NCBI GenBank assembly: GCA_010015655.1
Contig: ML976712.1
Span: 165,446-229,445, forward strand
DNA from: Bimuria novae-zelandiae CBS 107.79
Taxonomy: Eukaryota > Ascomycota > Dothideomycetes > Pleosporales > Didymosphaeriaceae
Reading direction: 5' to 3'
Length of the DNA: 64,000 nucleotides
Shown one piece after another: positions 24,119 through 35,391 of the stretch. Positions within the stretch are counted from its first letter, which is position 1. Each line of letters begins with the position of its first letter. Made by a program: the position numbers and the translations under genes. The notes below the pieces were generated by a model that saw nothing but the letters and a program-made list of their open reading frames with translations, searched no databases and was not told where the DNA came from.

Positions 24119-25672
24119 TTAGTGAATTCGGTCAAGACGGGCCCTGTTCATAGCGATCTGGTCGTCGACCTTGTCTGTCTTCTCCGTAATCCGACCAATG
24201 TGCTTGTTCTGCGTGTCTACTTCGGAGCCCATTGCACGACCTGGATACAGTTAGCCTGGATTCGAAGTACCTTGCTGTCGGGCATGGGTATCGTACCTAG
24301 AGCATTGAGGCGTTTTGCAGCTCCATGCAGTTGATCGAGGTTGTTGTCAATCTCGTTCTCCATCTCGTCGTCCTCGCTATCTGCCTCGAATTGGTACTTC
24401 GCCCTGTCGGCCAGTGTCGACGACTTTTGGCCCGCAGAGCCTGCTGTGCCTTGGATACCACGCTTGAATTCGTCTTGCCTCGCTGAGCTCTGCCATGCCG
24501 CCGCCCGAGTCGCGTCTCGTTGGGCTCGTTCGGACTGATGGGTCTCCATAATCTTGCGGTCGCGTTCCTCTCGCCTTGAGCTGCTCGTGAAGGGGTTCGA
24601 AACATGCCTAAATGCGCGGGCACGAAGTCAGTAAAGTAAACAGCAGGACAGGGCTTCCATACACTGCAAACATAGACTTGTTGAGAGTCTTGAGCTCTCG
24701 CGCTTTCTCCTCGGCGATTCGGTTCTGTGAGCTTGCCTAAAATAGTCAGTGTATAGCTCAAAAGGAAGCACTCGTGGCGACGAACAAGATCCAAATTCTT
24801 TTCGGTATTATGAATTCTGCCATTTATGTCAGCTCGAAGAGAAATGAATGCCAATACCTAGGTCACGTAACGTACCTCTCTCCCTGCGCGCCAAGCCTTT
24901 GGAGCGTGTCTCTTCCAGTTTCTTCGGCCTGCTGAGCCAGACGTAAAGCATTCCTGGTGGAGCTGACATCCTGTTTGAATTAGTCACTAGAACCACGCCT
25001 AGATTTCCTTCCAGGTGTTGACGCACTTGTTGCTTAAGGAAGCGAATTTCGTTTTTCGTCGCAGTTAATTCTTCTTCTCTTCCTCGAGGTCAGTACAAAA
25101 CAGTCCACGGGGAGGGGAGGGTGAAGGGTCTTTTACTCTTGCTCTTCTTGGGTGAGTTGGCGGTCGTCATAAGCGCCGTAGCCACCTGGAGCGCCATATC
25201 CGCCAACACCAGACTGTCCGTCTTGAGCTCGATACCCGCCCTGCTGAGGGGGTTGCTGCGGGTGCTCCTGTGCTCTGGTAGCGGCACCACCAAAGAGAGC
25301 AGAGCGGTCTTCAGCGTCGTTCGGGTCTGTATTGCCTAGGCCTCCGTAGCCTCCAGAGCGCTGAGGGGCTGGAGCTGCGCCTCCAAATCTATCAGCTCCA
25401 TAGCCTCCACCCGACGCTCCATAATTGCCGGCGGCTTGGTATCCACGACCGCCGCCGAATTGCTGACCTTGGCCAGTCACTGACGGCGACTTGTCGTTCC
25501 GGAAGGAGTCATTGCCTCCGCTGTACGCGGGAGGAGGCTGGCTGTAGGGGTCGGCGTTGTTCGTGGCGTACGGATTGCTAGAGGCAGCAGGTGCAGCCTT
25601 CTTGCCAAACAGAGCTGTTCTGTTGGAGTCGTCGTTGTCGCTATCTTTGTTCTTCTTCTTGAAAAGACCCAT
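24119..25672 (-). CDS. SEC9: SNAP-25-family t-SNARE (Sec9-like), 406 aa
   Basis: Sec9-type proteins supply two helices (Qb and Qc) to the exocytic SNARE bundle at the plasma membrane. Seven exons: 25672-25137, 25078-25027, 24970-24876, 24816-24786, 24736-24663, 24607-24297 and 24240-24119. They close to 407 codons including TAA, every junction in phase. The N-terminus (MGLFKKKNKDS) and a long Gly/Tyr/Gln-rich low-complexity region to about residue 170 precede SNARE helix 1 (about 180-262; RNALRLAQQAEETGRDTLQR, then LGAQGERIHNTEKNLDLA). An HVSNPF linker follows, then SNARE helix 2 (about 340-405; NNLDQLHGAAKRLNALG, MGSEVDTQNKHIGRITEK). The zero-layer Gln residues are plausibly in QGER and DTQN. 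There is no TM, as in the family. The acceptor of exon 2 (GAAG) and the donor of exon 4 (GTTCGT) are weak but forced by phase. Confidence 0.93.
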
Positions 25673-26302
25673 GGTGGTGGCAGTTGCTCAGATGTGAATC
25701 GTGTGTGGTTGGGCGGTGGGGCGGTGACTGGTCTATCGCTGGGAACGGCTCGATCTGGCGGCTCTCGTTATTTCGAAGGGCAGTAACTTTCAGACGCAAC
25801 TCGGTGTCTTCGGGTGTTCGCGAGTATTTGAATGTTTGGGTGAGGATTGGTGGACGTGGACTGTCTGACGACGTTCAGCTGGAGCGTCGGTTGTGAGAAG
25901 TGCGGCCCAGGTGTTTCAGGGATCAATTGCGGGTCGGGTGGCTGTGCGCTGCGCGCCACGATGGCGGGGTTCAACGATTCACTGCCCCGACGACACGTAC
26001 ACCTATCAATCAGGTACTTGAATGTTTCGCACCTGGGAAACACCTCTAGTACGGTCCAAACACTCGACTAACTTTGTTTAATCTTGTAACCTTTCGCAAG
26101 CTATGTGAACTGGGAAGGGTGGAACCCGGACTGGACCCTGCATGCGCTGACTGCGCTAGCAACACACCGCACCACGAGGTGCACTGTGAGCACTGGAGAG
26201 CACATGCTGCATTGACTTGGGCATCATGCGAAACTCAGGCCTTTGTTGAGGTTGCAAAGCGTTGAGCAACACCATGCGGACTCATGCGCCTAGGCAAGCG
26301 AC
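25673..26302. other. Intergenic, SEC9 promoter side
   Basis: About 630 nt between the SEC9 start and the dehydratase stop. Short frames only; nothing recognised. Confidence 0.5.
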
Positions 26303-27876
26303 TCATGGGTCACCCCCGGAGTCTCTGAGATACTGCAACGCCTTCTTTGTCCATGTCGGACCATCCTGCACGTGGTCATCATCCGTTGCAACTTCTTCAT
26401 CCGACGGTAGGGCCTCGTGCTCCTCCTTGGTCCAAATCTCCGTCCCTTCGACCACAGGGAAGGACGTAAGCACGCGACTTATGTCACCCCACCATACCTC
26501 ACCGAATTGACGATACCACTCTACAGTCCTTTTCAATCCGTCATCGAAGCTGGTCTTTGGCTGCCAGCCTAGTGCTGCAAGCTTTGTGCCATCAGTCGCG
26601 TAGCGCTGGTCGTTGAAAGGACGATCTTCTGTGTACTGTATTGACCTCTCGAGTTCTTCCTGGGTGTTGTGAGATAGTCCGAAAAGGCCTAATAACTTGT
26701 GGCAAATCTCCGTGTTGGAGACCTCATCTGAAGTCGCGATATTGTATATCTGACCGATGTCGCCTTTGTGGAAGATCGTGTCCAGCGCGTCTACAATATC
26801 GCCAGCGTAGAGATACCTTCGGGAGGGCGACCCGTCTCCGTGCACCAAGAGCTTTCTTCGGCGCTGTAATAGCATGATGAACTTGGGTATGATCTCTTGG
26901 AAGAGTCAGCGAAGAGCAATACATCCTTAAAGCCGTCACGTACTCTCGGGAAATTGGTGAGGCCCGTAGACATTGTTCGAACGAACAGTGATCAACGGCA
27001 GCTTGAAACTTTTCCGGTACGCGCTGACCATCATCTCCGCAGCCGCTTTGCTGGCCGAATATGGGTTTGTCGGCGCAAGAATGGACGTCTCGCTGAGATC
27101 CGCAGCGCCAATTGGCACGTCTCCATACACCTCGTCCGTCGAAATATGTATAAAGCGCGAGATGCCATGTTCCCGCGCTCTCTCCAGCAACACATGTGTC
27201 CCGTATACGTTCGTGTTTGTAAATTGGTACGAATTGCCGAAGCTGAGGTCGACGTGCGATTGCGCGGCGAAGTGGAAGATGGTATCGATGTGGTGCTTGC
27301 GGAGCACTCGTTTCACGTCTGAAGGCGAGGTGATGTCTCCTTGCTCGAACGTAAAGTTTGCGCGGCCTTCGAGGATGCGTGTGTTGTTCAGTGTCGCGCA
27401 GTAGTCGAGCTTGTCAAAGGAGACGACGTTGTAGTGCTCCGGGTACGTAAGGGTCAAGTGCCGGACGAACCAGCAAGCGCTGTAGGGCTGTTAGTCGCGC
27501 CTTTGCCAGTGTGTACGGCTGTGTCGCACATGAACCCCGCGCCGCCTGTTACGAGGATATTGCGCGCATCCTCTCGTGGCTTGAAGCGTGTATTCCCTGT
27601 GAGTACTGGAGCTTGCTTCCAAAGATCGTCTGTGAGATATGACCGCGGGTTCAGAACAGTAGAGTTCCTCCGATCTGGGTCGCGCGGTCAGCTATGAGAT
27701 ACGTGGTATCAGAGCGCAACATGGTGTTTAAAAGCGCAAAGATAGACTGCGGGCACACGGCAATGGGCGGACGCGACGGGGAAGATGCAGTCGCGCAAAG
27801 TGGACAAGCTTCGAGGGACGAACATACGTTTGAAGCCATTGTTGACCGGGGCATCATCGGGGCTCACGGCGGACAT
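26303..27876 (-). CDS. Nucleotide-sugar 4,6-dehydratase (RmlB-like, extended SDR), 440 aa
   Basis: The family converts dTDP- or UDP-glucose to the 4-keto-6-deoxy sugar, the first step to rhamnose-type sugars. Exons are 27876-27828, 27674-27530, 27479-26944 and 26895-26303. They sum to 441 codons including TGA with consistent phases. Motifs: NILVTGGAGFI (about residues 55-64, NAD-binding Gly motif), FDKLDYC, FHFAAQSHVD, STDEVYGD (about 177), the active-site YSASK (about 204), NNVYGPHQFPEK and the later DGSPSRRYLY and EDRPFNDQRYA boxes. A C-terminal extension of about 60 residues (acidic, SDEEVATDDDH) goes beyond bacterial RmlB. It is likely cytosolic and probably UDP-glucose-using in a fungus, which is inference. 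The first exon rests on phase and a good branch site (ctgacc) before 27674. Confidence 0.9.
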
Positions 27877-28619
27877 CTCAAAAGTAAGCAGGAACTACGC
27901 ATGTAGGGCAGTAGTGAGAGCAACGACGCGGACATTTCAAGACTGCATGACCAATTTACGAGAGTACAATGACTGTTGCGCACCGCGACTCTCGCAACAC
28001 CGGGTGTTTCCGAGGCAAGTGCTGAAATGGGCAGTGCATCCGGCTCCCCATTTGACGTCACTTTAGGCGACTCTCTAAAAATAGCATAGGAACAATACAC
28101 CCGACGTCGTTCTGCATTCGCCAATCTTTGTCTAGCATCACAATAATTGCACGCACAGTTGTTTGGATTCCTACCTGGACCCTTCATTGATGTCTACTAT
28201 AAACAAGCAGTAGTACATTCTACTGCCACTCATGTCTCGACCCATCAGAGCGTCCACTGCACACAAACAGATCTCGCATAACCATGCTCATTCCCCCGGT
28301 CACTGTTCTTCGTCTACCATTCATCCTCAGCACCTATACAACACTTTAAAATCCAACTCTGCACTCGGTGAAGCGAAGAAAAAAACAGCTGGAAGAGTGA
28401 CTAAGGCTGGGCACAGTTGTTCAGCATCTTTACGCCTGATCAGTGGGAAAGCATGGAGGCAGACATGGTCGGTCATTTGTGGGTGATGAGGGTGAGGGTG
28501 AGGTGAGCATGGTTTCAGTTCAAAGGTGGAGATTTGCTAGGCAAATCGCCAGTCATTTTTCATGCAAAGGTAAAGTCCATCATCCCGTTCTGTTGAACGA
28601 GCGTCACCAACTACGCTAT
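27877..28619. other. Intergenic
   Basis: About 740 nt upstream of the dehydratase and downstream of the secreted-protein gene. No supported gene, RNA or repeat. Confidence 0.5.
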
Positions 28620-29789
28620 TCATCTAGGCACGTCTTCGACGTGGAACAACATCTCCGGATGCCGGTCCTTCTCCGCCCGCTTGTCGTTCTCGTTGCTCCA
28701 GAACACCCTTACCTTCGTGATCATCTTGTTTCCCAGCTCGTTGTCCTCGGTACTGAAAGTTGTTCCTGGCCAGCCTGTGAGCTCTCTGCCCCGCATCTTC
28801 AGGGCAGAGGCGATGATCGACACGGTCTGCGCATTGCTGACCGCTTGGGCCCAGAAGTAGCGGATATTCTTGATGTTGGGATTGTCGCGGTACCAGGAGC
28901 CCCAGAGGAGGTCGGCCGAGGACCGCAGCGCGGGGAGCTCGGTGCTGTGCGGATCCCAGCCCCAGTTTCGCTTCGCGGCATGAAGCGGGCTGATCCGGAA
29001 TTGGGCGGTAACGACTACAAGAGCTGTGTCAGTTTCCCTCAGAGACTCTGAAGCTGAGCATTCGATAAGTACCTCCACCAACCTGATTGATAGCCACCTC
29101 GTGGTTTGCGCCTGTCTTCTGAAGCAACATTAGTACGCGAGCCGTGGTTCCAACTGTCCGAAGATACTGACCGAGTACTCTTGCCCATTGACCTTGTACT
29201 CCTGCTCAATGAAAGGCACTTCCTGATCCTGATCCTGATCGTTCTCCAGGTCGTCTTCGCCGTGCCAAACCTCATAGCAGACGTTATCGCCGCCATTTTT
29301 GATGGGCTTCTTCGGGAAGCCGGAGAACTTTGGCTTCTTATTCAATACGAGCGCATCATAAGACGTACCATACTTCCAGAAGTTTTCATAGTCGCAGAAA
29401 GTGTCGTCGTCAGCATCAACCTCTTGCCATCCCCATTTCTCCATATTGCCTCTCCTACTTGTTAGCAAGCCAATTTCTCGTCAGTTCCTTGGTAGAACAT
29501 AGGATAACACACTTCTCAGATCACCCCGCCATTGGTTGCGCATAGTGGGAGGCGAGGCCTTGGAACCGAAAATCTTGCCTGCTTGTTCGTCCGTGCCTTT
29601 GAACGCAGCCACGAACTGTCCGCCTCGGCAAACCGAGTCGAACCAAAGCTTTTCTTCTACGGCAGCGGTCTTGTCCCAGCGACGCAACGGGACATCATGC
29701 AGCGTTTGCAGCGAGGAAGCGATAATAGGCCCGCTTAGGGCAGCATTGATGAAGCCCAAGACAGCTGCGAGACGCATGACAATCAACAT
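28620..29789 (-). CDS. Secreted protein of unknown function, 332 aa
   Basis: Four exons: 29789-29513, 29449-29172, 29118-29079 and 29023-28620. They close to 333 codons including TAG. The chosen ATG (MLIVMRLAAVLGFIN) gives a signal peptide cleaved near residue 20. Further upstream in-frame Met at 29840 would put Arg-rich sequence before it. The mature part reads WGWQEVDADDDTFCDYENFW, a KKPIKNGGDNVCYEVWH region, KTGANHEVAINQVALVVV, LRSSADLLWGSWYRDNPN, IKNIRYFWAQAVSN, LTGWPGTTF, KVRVFWSNEND and an FHVEDVP end. I recognise this as a fungal family with a conserved NPNVKNIRYFW-like core, but no activity is known to me. Two Cys flank the variable middle. The first intron acceptor (GAGAG) is weak but forced by phase. 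The gene shows no lesion, unlike its neighbours at 30.6-33.4 kb. Confidence 0.75.
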
Positions 29790-30077
29790 GGTGTCAAGTC
29801 TTGTTGTTCTCGAGCGTGTGGTATGGCAGGGTCTATGCATTTAAGCCTTCTGCGGTTTTTGATCCACAGGTTGGTGAAGATCACGGAAGGTGCGACCGTG
29901 TAACACACACTACTGGTCCGAGGACCAGCGAAGTTGATCTTGGTTATCTTGCCCCATCATAACGCCATAAGTGGTCCATTCTTGCTACGGCAGGGTTCAA
30001 GGCATGTTAAAATCAAGACTATGTAGGAGAAACCTTTATTTCTTCAACCTAAGGCAACGAGAGGATAGATTTGAAAA

Positions 30078-30580
30078 TCAACGGAGAGAGCCAGGATCCC
30101 GTTTCTCAGATTTCAATCTCTTCCAAAGGCTACGACTGTCGCTTTCTGGTCTTTGCGCCAATACTTTTAGCAGCTTGGGGTCGTCTTTCGCAACATCAAC
30201 GTGATGAACATGCACATGCCTGGCAGTTCGGTCAGTAGCGGCTAGGTTTTCACGGTGACAATCTCACCTTTTAAAATTGTCTGGCCGAGGGTACTTATGC
30301 TCTCTGTCGGGGCAGAATGGACAGATATAGCCAGGAGATAAATGCATTAATTGATGCTGAATCATCTCATTTTTGCGCTTGAATCCTTTACCTCCCTCCG
30401 CTCGACGGCAACCAGCTACTGGACAGTAATGAGGACAACTTTGGGAATGTACGTTCGCGTGAGAGCTTGCCAAGTTAACGATTGCACAACGTCGTTTGCA
30501 AAAACTACTTACCTAAGAAGATACTGTGTCGGGCAAGGTGCAGCATTGCATCCTAGGAAATCACATTTGAAGCCAGCCAT
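30078..30580 (-). CDS. C2H2-type zinc-finger protein, 135 aa
   Basis: Exons 30580-30513, 30465-30268 and 30219-30078 sum to 136 codons including TGA. The protein starts MAGFKCDFLGCNAAPCPTQY and has a split finger continuing SSHANVHSQSCPHYCPVAGC. It then has GFKRKNEMIQHQLMHLSPGY, CPFCPDREHKYPRPDNFKR and HVHVHHVDVAKDDP. This is the layout of a small fungal family with a CPVxGC...GGKGFKRKNEM core and a HKYPRPDNLxRHVRxHH finger, presumed DNA-binding. Upstream, the last exon of the broken retropepsin-like gene ends at a GTAAGA donor (30636) that splices in phase to the codon before this ATG, so the two could form one longer transcript. I model it as separate. Confidence 0.75.
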
Positions 30581-30636
30581 AGTCTAGAGAGCATTTAGTA
30601 GTCTATATAATAGTGATTTTGGCGAGAAAGTCTTAC

Positions 30637-31903
30637 CCTAGCTTTATACTCAGCCTGCCTTTCTGCTTCAGCGGCGATGGCGGTTTCTTGTTCGTTTTCC
30701 GATAGAGCCGCGATTCGAGCGGCCTCGACCTCTCTCCGATAGTTCTCGTGCTGATCATTATGAGATTGAGCCGTCAGAGTAGTGCCCATAGCTATCTTAA
30801 TTAGCTCAGATTCACCACTAAGCCGCGGCGGTGACGGGTGGTGCACTGACATTGTTGCCCTCGGATGCCCAACTTTTCCTTGACCCAAGCAACTGTTCTA
30901 TCGATGGCACCTAGATAACGTATTCGGTTCAGCCCCAATGGCCCTGTCGCATCGGACACAGGATACAGTGACGCACGGTGCTCGGTGAACACACAGAGTC
31001 CCTCTAGTGAGACTTCTCCAAGAAGAACATCATGGATTAGATTGTCAAGTAGGAGGAAGTCGACAGTTATCGAACGAGTGGGCGATACGTCAACACCTAC
31101 CCCTTCGATAACATCGAGTTTTGCCTGAACAAACCCAGAAGTAATAGCAGTACTCCCGTCTGCGAATTCTATCATCTCTGTAGCGCTTTGAATAAAGAGA
31201 CCGCGTTCCGAAGCAAACTGACGAGTCATCAGATCGATTTCAGATCCTGTATTTGGTGTTGCCAGCACTGATATATCAAGGCCTCCCTACTGAGTAGACG
31301 TTCAGGGCCTGGATTACTGAGCGAGGGACTCTAACGAGTCTGCCCCTGTGCTCCGTCAGAACTTTCGTATCTTTTAGGAATCCCATGCCCATGATGAGTG
31401 GCGACGTAAGCTTCATGAGGACGTAGAAGATACAGGTCATTGCCTCAGCCATGTCTGTGTTTCCGCACCGAAGGAGCAACGAGCAGTGATTTGACCGATA
31501 GCTTCAATGACCTTGCCTTTGGCAAGGATAAACTGTTTCCGGTCGGGCACTTCGTCGTAATCTGAATTGCCAAGGGTTTGTGCTAATTTATGCGAAATAA
31601 TATTTTCCTCTGAACCGGTATCCGCGCATGCTGGTACTGTTGCAGGACTGTTTGTGGCATGAAGTGTTAATGGAAGTCCAAGACGAGTCTTCGCAGCTTT
31701 TTGGATGTCCGCCGTGCTGCAGGAGCTTGACCTGTCGATATTGGAGGAAGAGGTGAAGATCCCTGAACTACACCACGGGGTATCGACAGCATTTCATCTT
31801 TATTCAAAGAATCGAACAAATCCACTGGGTTCACCGCAGGTTGTCTCATGAAAGACGGTGTAAAGAAAGACGGTGCGGGTTCGAACATCGCAGCGCGATG
31901 CAA
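30637..31903 (-). pseudogene. Tandem retropepsin-like fungal gene, frameshifted
   Basis: Two aspartic-protease-like (retropepsin fold) domains follow each other. The first reads CADTGSEENIISHKLAQTLG with the catalytic Asp at about 31622, then FILAKGKVIEAIGQITARC, CIFYVLMKLTSPLIMGMGFL and LTEHRGRLVRVP. The second reads LATPNTGSEIDLMTRQFASE, EFADGSTAITSGFVQ and VDFLLLDNLIHDVLLGE. In the second the DTG is NTG (AAT at 31253-31251), a G-to-A loss of the catalytic Asp. Between the pieces the frame shifts near 31690-31715 (an A5 run), 31475, 31290 and 30850. A coiled, Glu/Ala-rich end (EAARIAALSENEQETA, AEAERQAEYKAR) finishes at 30637. Such genes are common in ascomycetes and probably derive from retroelements, but are not part of an LTR element here: no LTRs, RT or integrase are nearby. 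Confidence 0.75.
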
Positions 31904-32353
31904 TCCAAATACCTGGGTCTGGTCAGCTACATTGTGTCATTGATCGCGGATGAGATCATTACACTATTAGCCTCATTGATTTCTTCGGGGAGCCATCGTG
32001 ATAGTGTGGGATAGTGCTGTTGTGGGTATATGGTTCGACCTCGAGAATCAAGCCCGCAGTGGCGTGGCCAATCTACCCTAGGTAGAGACATAGTAGGCCT
32101 GCCAATACGACAACAGCTTTTCAGTGTGATCACTGACCTGGATATGTCATTCTGGAGTGCTATTGTCACCGAAGGGTATTTTTGGAAGCACAAGTTGGGC
32201 TTGAGTGGGGCAATGCACATAATGCGAAGCACCCTAGCACATTTGTTCTCACCGGTTGGAGGAGACACGCCGTCGTGTTGAGCCCCCACAGCGCCTCACT
32301 TCCAACAACGACTTCGTAACCTTGATGCGGGCGCACCGCGATTGACACCAACG
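31904..32353. other. Intergenic between divergent broken genes
   Basis: About 450 nt. The minus strand may hold further upstream coding of the retropepsin-like gene, but nothing is definable. Confidence 0.4.
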
Positions 32354-33363
32354 ATGTCGGCCGGCACTGTAGACATTGAGGCTCGTCGACATGTCCTTCC
32401 TGACTTTCCGTCCCTTGCAGCATTTATCGCAAGCGACCGTGATAAGGCAGCCTCCTCTATAACCGCTTCGATGAACCGGCGGCGCGAAATCCCTTATACC
32501 TTCAGAGTGAGTTGGCAGAATTGCAATCAAGACAACGCAAATTCGACGAGGAAGACTATTCGGGCCGCGATATGAACGACAAGCAATGTGCTCGCAGCTT
32601 TGCAGCGTTCGAAACGGCCGCATTACAAGATGATAGCGCCAAACAGAAGGAGCGGATGGATCTGGTGCTGCGAATAAGGCAAACGATGAAGGAATATCAA
32701 GAAGTTTTGGTGTTAGCAAGCACATTGGCTGCGCTCCCACCACCATCGAAGACGACCATACGTGCTTTCCGCACTACGTTTCACAACGAGTGGCCTGACA
32801 AAACAAAGGGATTCCCTACACTGGGAGGTGCTAGCGCAGACTTGTATGACAATGCATCCGACCTAGTAGCTCTGAAGGTGCAACCGAATGAAGATCGTCT
32901 TTCAACGCTAGCGCAAGAGCATTTGAGCTCCATGTTTCCCGTATGTGGATATCTCGGACCCAATGTGGAAGGCATTGTGGTAATTGACAGGGTCGCAGGA
33001 TCATTCACGTTCGCACGCAGGCATCGCATATGCTTCCGAGAGAACAATCGGCACTTTTGTAGTTGGTTCAGCACGCTCTTAGCCGCCTTATTGTTGATAG
33101 GCGCTATCGTTCTGCTGTACTATGTCCAGTCGTCGAAGTGGAGGCTAGGCCTGATCGCCGGTTCACAAGTCTTTTTGCAGGGAGTGTGGGTCTCCTCACC
33201 AACCCTCGTAGAGCGGAGCTGTTCGGTGCAACAGCGGAGTAAGTAATCCGTCGACGTCCTGTGTATGTCCAAATGTGCTGATAGTACGAGCAGATATGCC
33301 GCTGTTTTGGTGGTTTTCGTCAGTGGCAATCTGGGAGAAACATCCACTGGACAAAGTGGGTAA
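32354..33363 (+). pseudogene. DUF6594-type membrane protein gene, frameshifted
   Basis: The family is fungal-specific, with an N-terminal PxFxSLAAFIASDxD box and C-terminal TM helices, function unknown. Here the start gives LPDFPSLAAFIASDRDKAAS. The frame then slips near 32450 into LYNRFDEPAARNPLYLQSEL and EDYSGRDM, with RMDLVLRIRQTMKEYQEVLV downstream. A TM (STLLAALLLIGAIVLLYYVQ) is followed by a second slip near 33165 into SLFAGSVGLLTNPRRAELFG. An intron (33240-33295, GTAAGT...GCAG) then joins YAAVLVVFVSGNLGE, the usual family end, with TAA at 33361-33363. Two single-base slips in one gene suggest decay rather than function; assembly error remains possible. Confidence 0.75.
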
Positions 33364-34139
33364 CAGGGAACTTGCATACAGAGGACTACTAACAACACGT
33401 TATGGGCGACAAGGGATGCCACGTCTCGAGATGTCCAACTTGCTAGCAGGTGGTGATAGTTCAAATGAGGAAGGAACGACCGCTATGCATGCCGCCACGA
33501 CGGCAAAAGCGCTCCAAGGCTAAGTCTCGCGATCCTGCGGTATGTTCACTTCCCGATGCGTTGAGCGTTTGGATGTGCTTTAGGAAGAGTTGAGATGTAG
33601 TGGTGGTTGTAGGTCGTGTCGAGGCGGCTTGGTTGGAGAAGGCGCGATCACAAGTGCTGGAAAGAGTGGAAGGAACGCCGAATAAAGACAAAGCTATCGA
33701 GGTCACGAACGTGAGCTTCTAGGCACGTAAAAGATTAATGAATCGAATCAGAACGGTAACCATCCATTCGGTAGATCTGAGTCTTGAATTCATCTGCCTG
33801 CTCTTCAGCTTCACTGACGTGCACCGACTAACATACCAGTCTAGAGATATTGTAATGAGTATTTATGAGGGTGACAATTGTATCTAAGTCGTCGCAGTGT
33901 TGGACCTCTCAGCCTTGCTCTTCGAAATGCACCTGCTAATGGCCCAAGCGTGCTCACACACCACTTCGTGCCATGGACGCCAAAAGTAAGCCAGATACTA
34001 GATAACAATGAAGAACTATATTTAAATCAAAGCACAGAACGACTCGCACCTTGCCCTTTTCGGGCACTTCCAACCTTCCAACATGTAATGTCCTTCTCCT
34101 TTCTTGGCGACATGGTCCACGTCTATGAAACTCAGCCCT
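33364..34139. other. Intergenic
   Basis: About 780 nt between the DUF6594-type remnant and the Cys-rich gene. No supported feature. Confidence 0.5.
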
Positions 34140-34835
34140 TCAAAGGTTGATGTGCTGGTAGCATTCCAAACACCAAGGATCCCCCTCTTTTCCTATTTCG
34201 ACTATGCATTCCTTGCAAATCTCTCTCTGGCACCCCGAGCACTTCCTGGCGCATATATAGCAAGTCCGTTCTTCGCATCTTCGACAGTCTAGGTAGTTTT
34301 CGAGATCTCGTTTCCGTTTCGGTGCGGAGCCACAAGCGTGGCAGGAGCGGAGGTCGGAGGAGGGTTGGGTGACGGCTTTTTGAACAGGTGGTGAACTTGG
34401 CATATCGACTTCGATATCCATAAGATGCGACGGCGCTTTGACAAGCCTAGGGTTTGAGCGCTTCATTTGTTTGACAGGCCGCCGTTCGAGGTTTGAAGAC
34501 GTTGATGATCTTGGGAATGGCCGCTGTCCGCTCGCTTCGTATGCGGCGGGGTCGGGACCGTGTAACCTGATGAAACCTTCGCTGGTGGGGGACGACCGCG
34601 ATAACGACATGCGGCTATCGGAGCCCGATCGGTCAGTTTCCGTAGAAGAAATGGATATGTGCTTTGGGTTCGGCCCTTCTGTAACGTCGTCTGCCCTCCT
34701 CTTCCTCTTGCCCAAACCGGCAGTGACATGCGAGTCTGCCATGACGTTGTGTATGTGCGGGTGGGTTGGGGTCGGGAAATTGAAGCTGTTGTATGCAGGG
34801 TCGTGGCCGAACAAGCTGGGCGTAATGTACACCAT
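34140..34835 (-). CDS. Cys-rich zinc-binding-type fungal protein, 231 aa
   Basis: A single exon of 232 codons including TGA. The N-terminal two thirds are disordered and Ser/Pro/Arg-rich, with a likely nuclear localisation signal (GLGKRKRRADD near residue 40). The C-terminal 70 residues hold an array of Cys pairs: CHACGS, CRRCEERTCYICARKCSGC, CKEC and CLEC, which suggests two or more zinc sites of a RING- or FYVE-like spacing without matching either exactly. The same order (APKRKRDLENYLDCRRC) occurs in a small ascomycete family I know only as hypothetical. The ATG at 34742 (MADSHVTAGLGKRKRR) is an equally good start and would remove 31 residues. Confidence 0.7.
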   Translation of the reverse strand: MVYITPSLFGHDPAYNSFNFPTPTHPHIHNVMADSHVTAGLGKRKRRADDVTEGPNPKHISISSTETDRSGSDSRMSLSRSSPTSEGFIRLHGPDPAAYEASGQRPFPRSSTSSNLERRPVKQMKRSNPRLVKAPSHLMDIEVDMPSSPPVQKAVTQPSSDLRSCHACGSAPKRKRDLENYLDCRRCEERTCYICARKCSGCQREICKECIVEIGKEGDPWCLECYQHINL

Positions 34836-35391
34836 GGCGGGGAACGGGCCGTGAAGAAGCGGCGGTCGATGCAGCGACAGTGAGAGGCTGATGCGGAAGG
34901 AGCCAAGGCGGCGAAAGACCTGGAATTCAAATCAACAATGAACCACAGAACGCTCAAAGGTGCATAAACGCTAAAAGCACGGAGAGGTATGTATCAGCAC
35001 GAAATAAGGGACGTATGGCTCGCAACCTCTTGGAAAAAGAGGTGGAGGAGAGGTTGTTGGCCGTTGGGTAGACGTTGACCTTGCTTTGGCATTAACTAGC
35101 TGCATCCATCCCAGCAACCGAAAGACGCAGGGATTCGCGACTTCTTCACGTGTCGCCAAGCTAGCGGCGCGTTGGGGCGTTTCGCCGCAATCCAACACAC
35201 TGTGGAAACAGTCTTGTGTACACACTTTTTGACGTCTTTTGGGGGCTCTATTTTTTGGATTGGACTGGGAGAGGCGCATTGGTGGTATTGTTATGATACC
35301 ACGGAGTACATGCGCTTGAAGAGTATATACAATAACGCCCCACGATCGCTACTTTGGTATACGTACACAAGACGGTGTTGGACCCAATATC
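34836..35391. other. Divergent promoter region, Cys-rich gene and ELMO gene
   Basis: About 560 nt between two divergent starts. A short TATA-like tract (agtatatacaataa, about 35321-35335) lies some 60 nt upstream of the ELMO-gene ATG. Nothing else was seen. Confidence 0.4.

Noticed and set aside
30637..31903. LTR retrotransposon suggested by protease-like domains
   Set aside because: No LTRs, reverse transcriptase, integrase or primer-binding site lie nearby, and the tandem arrangement is that of a fungal cellular gene family.
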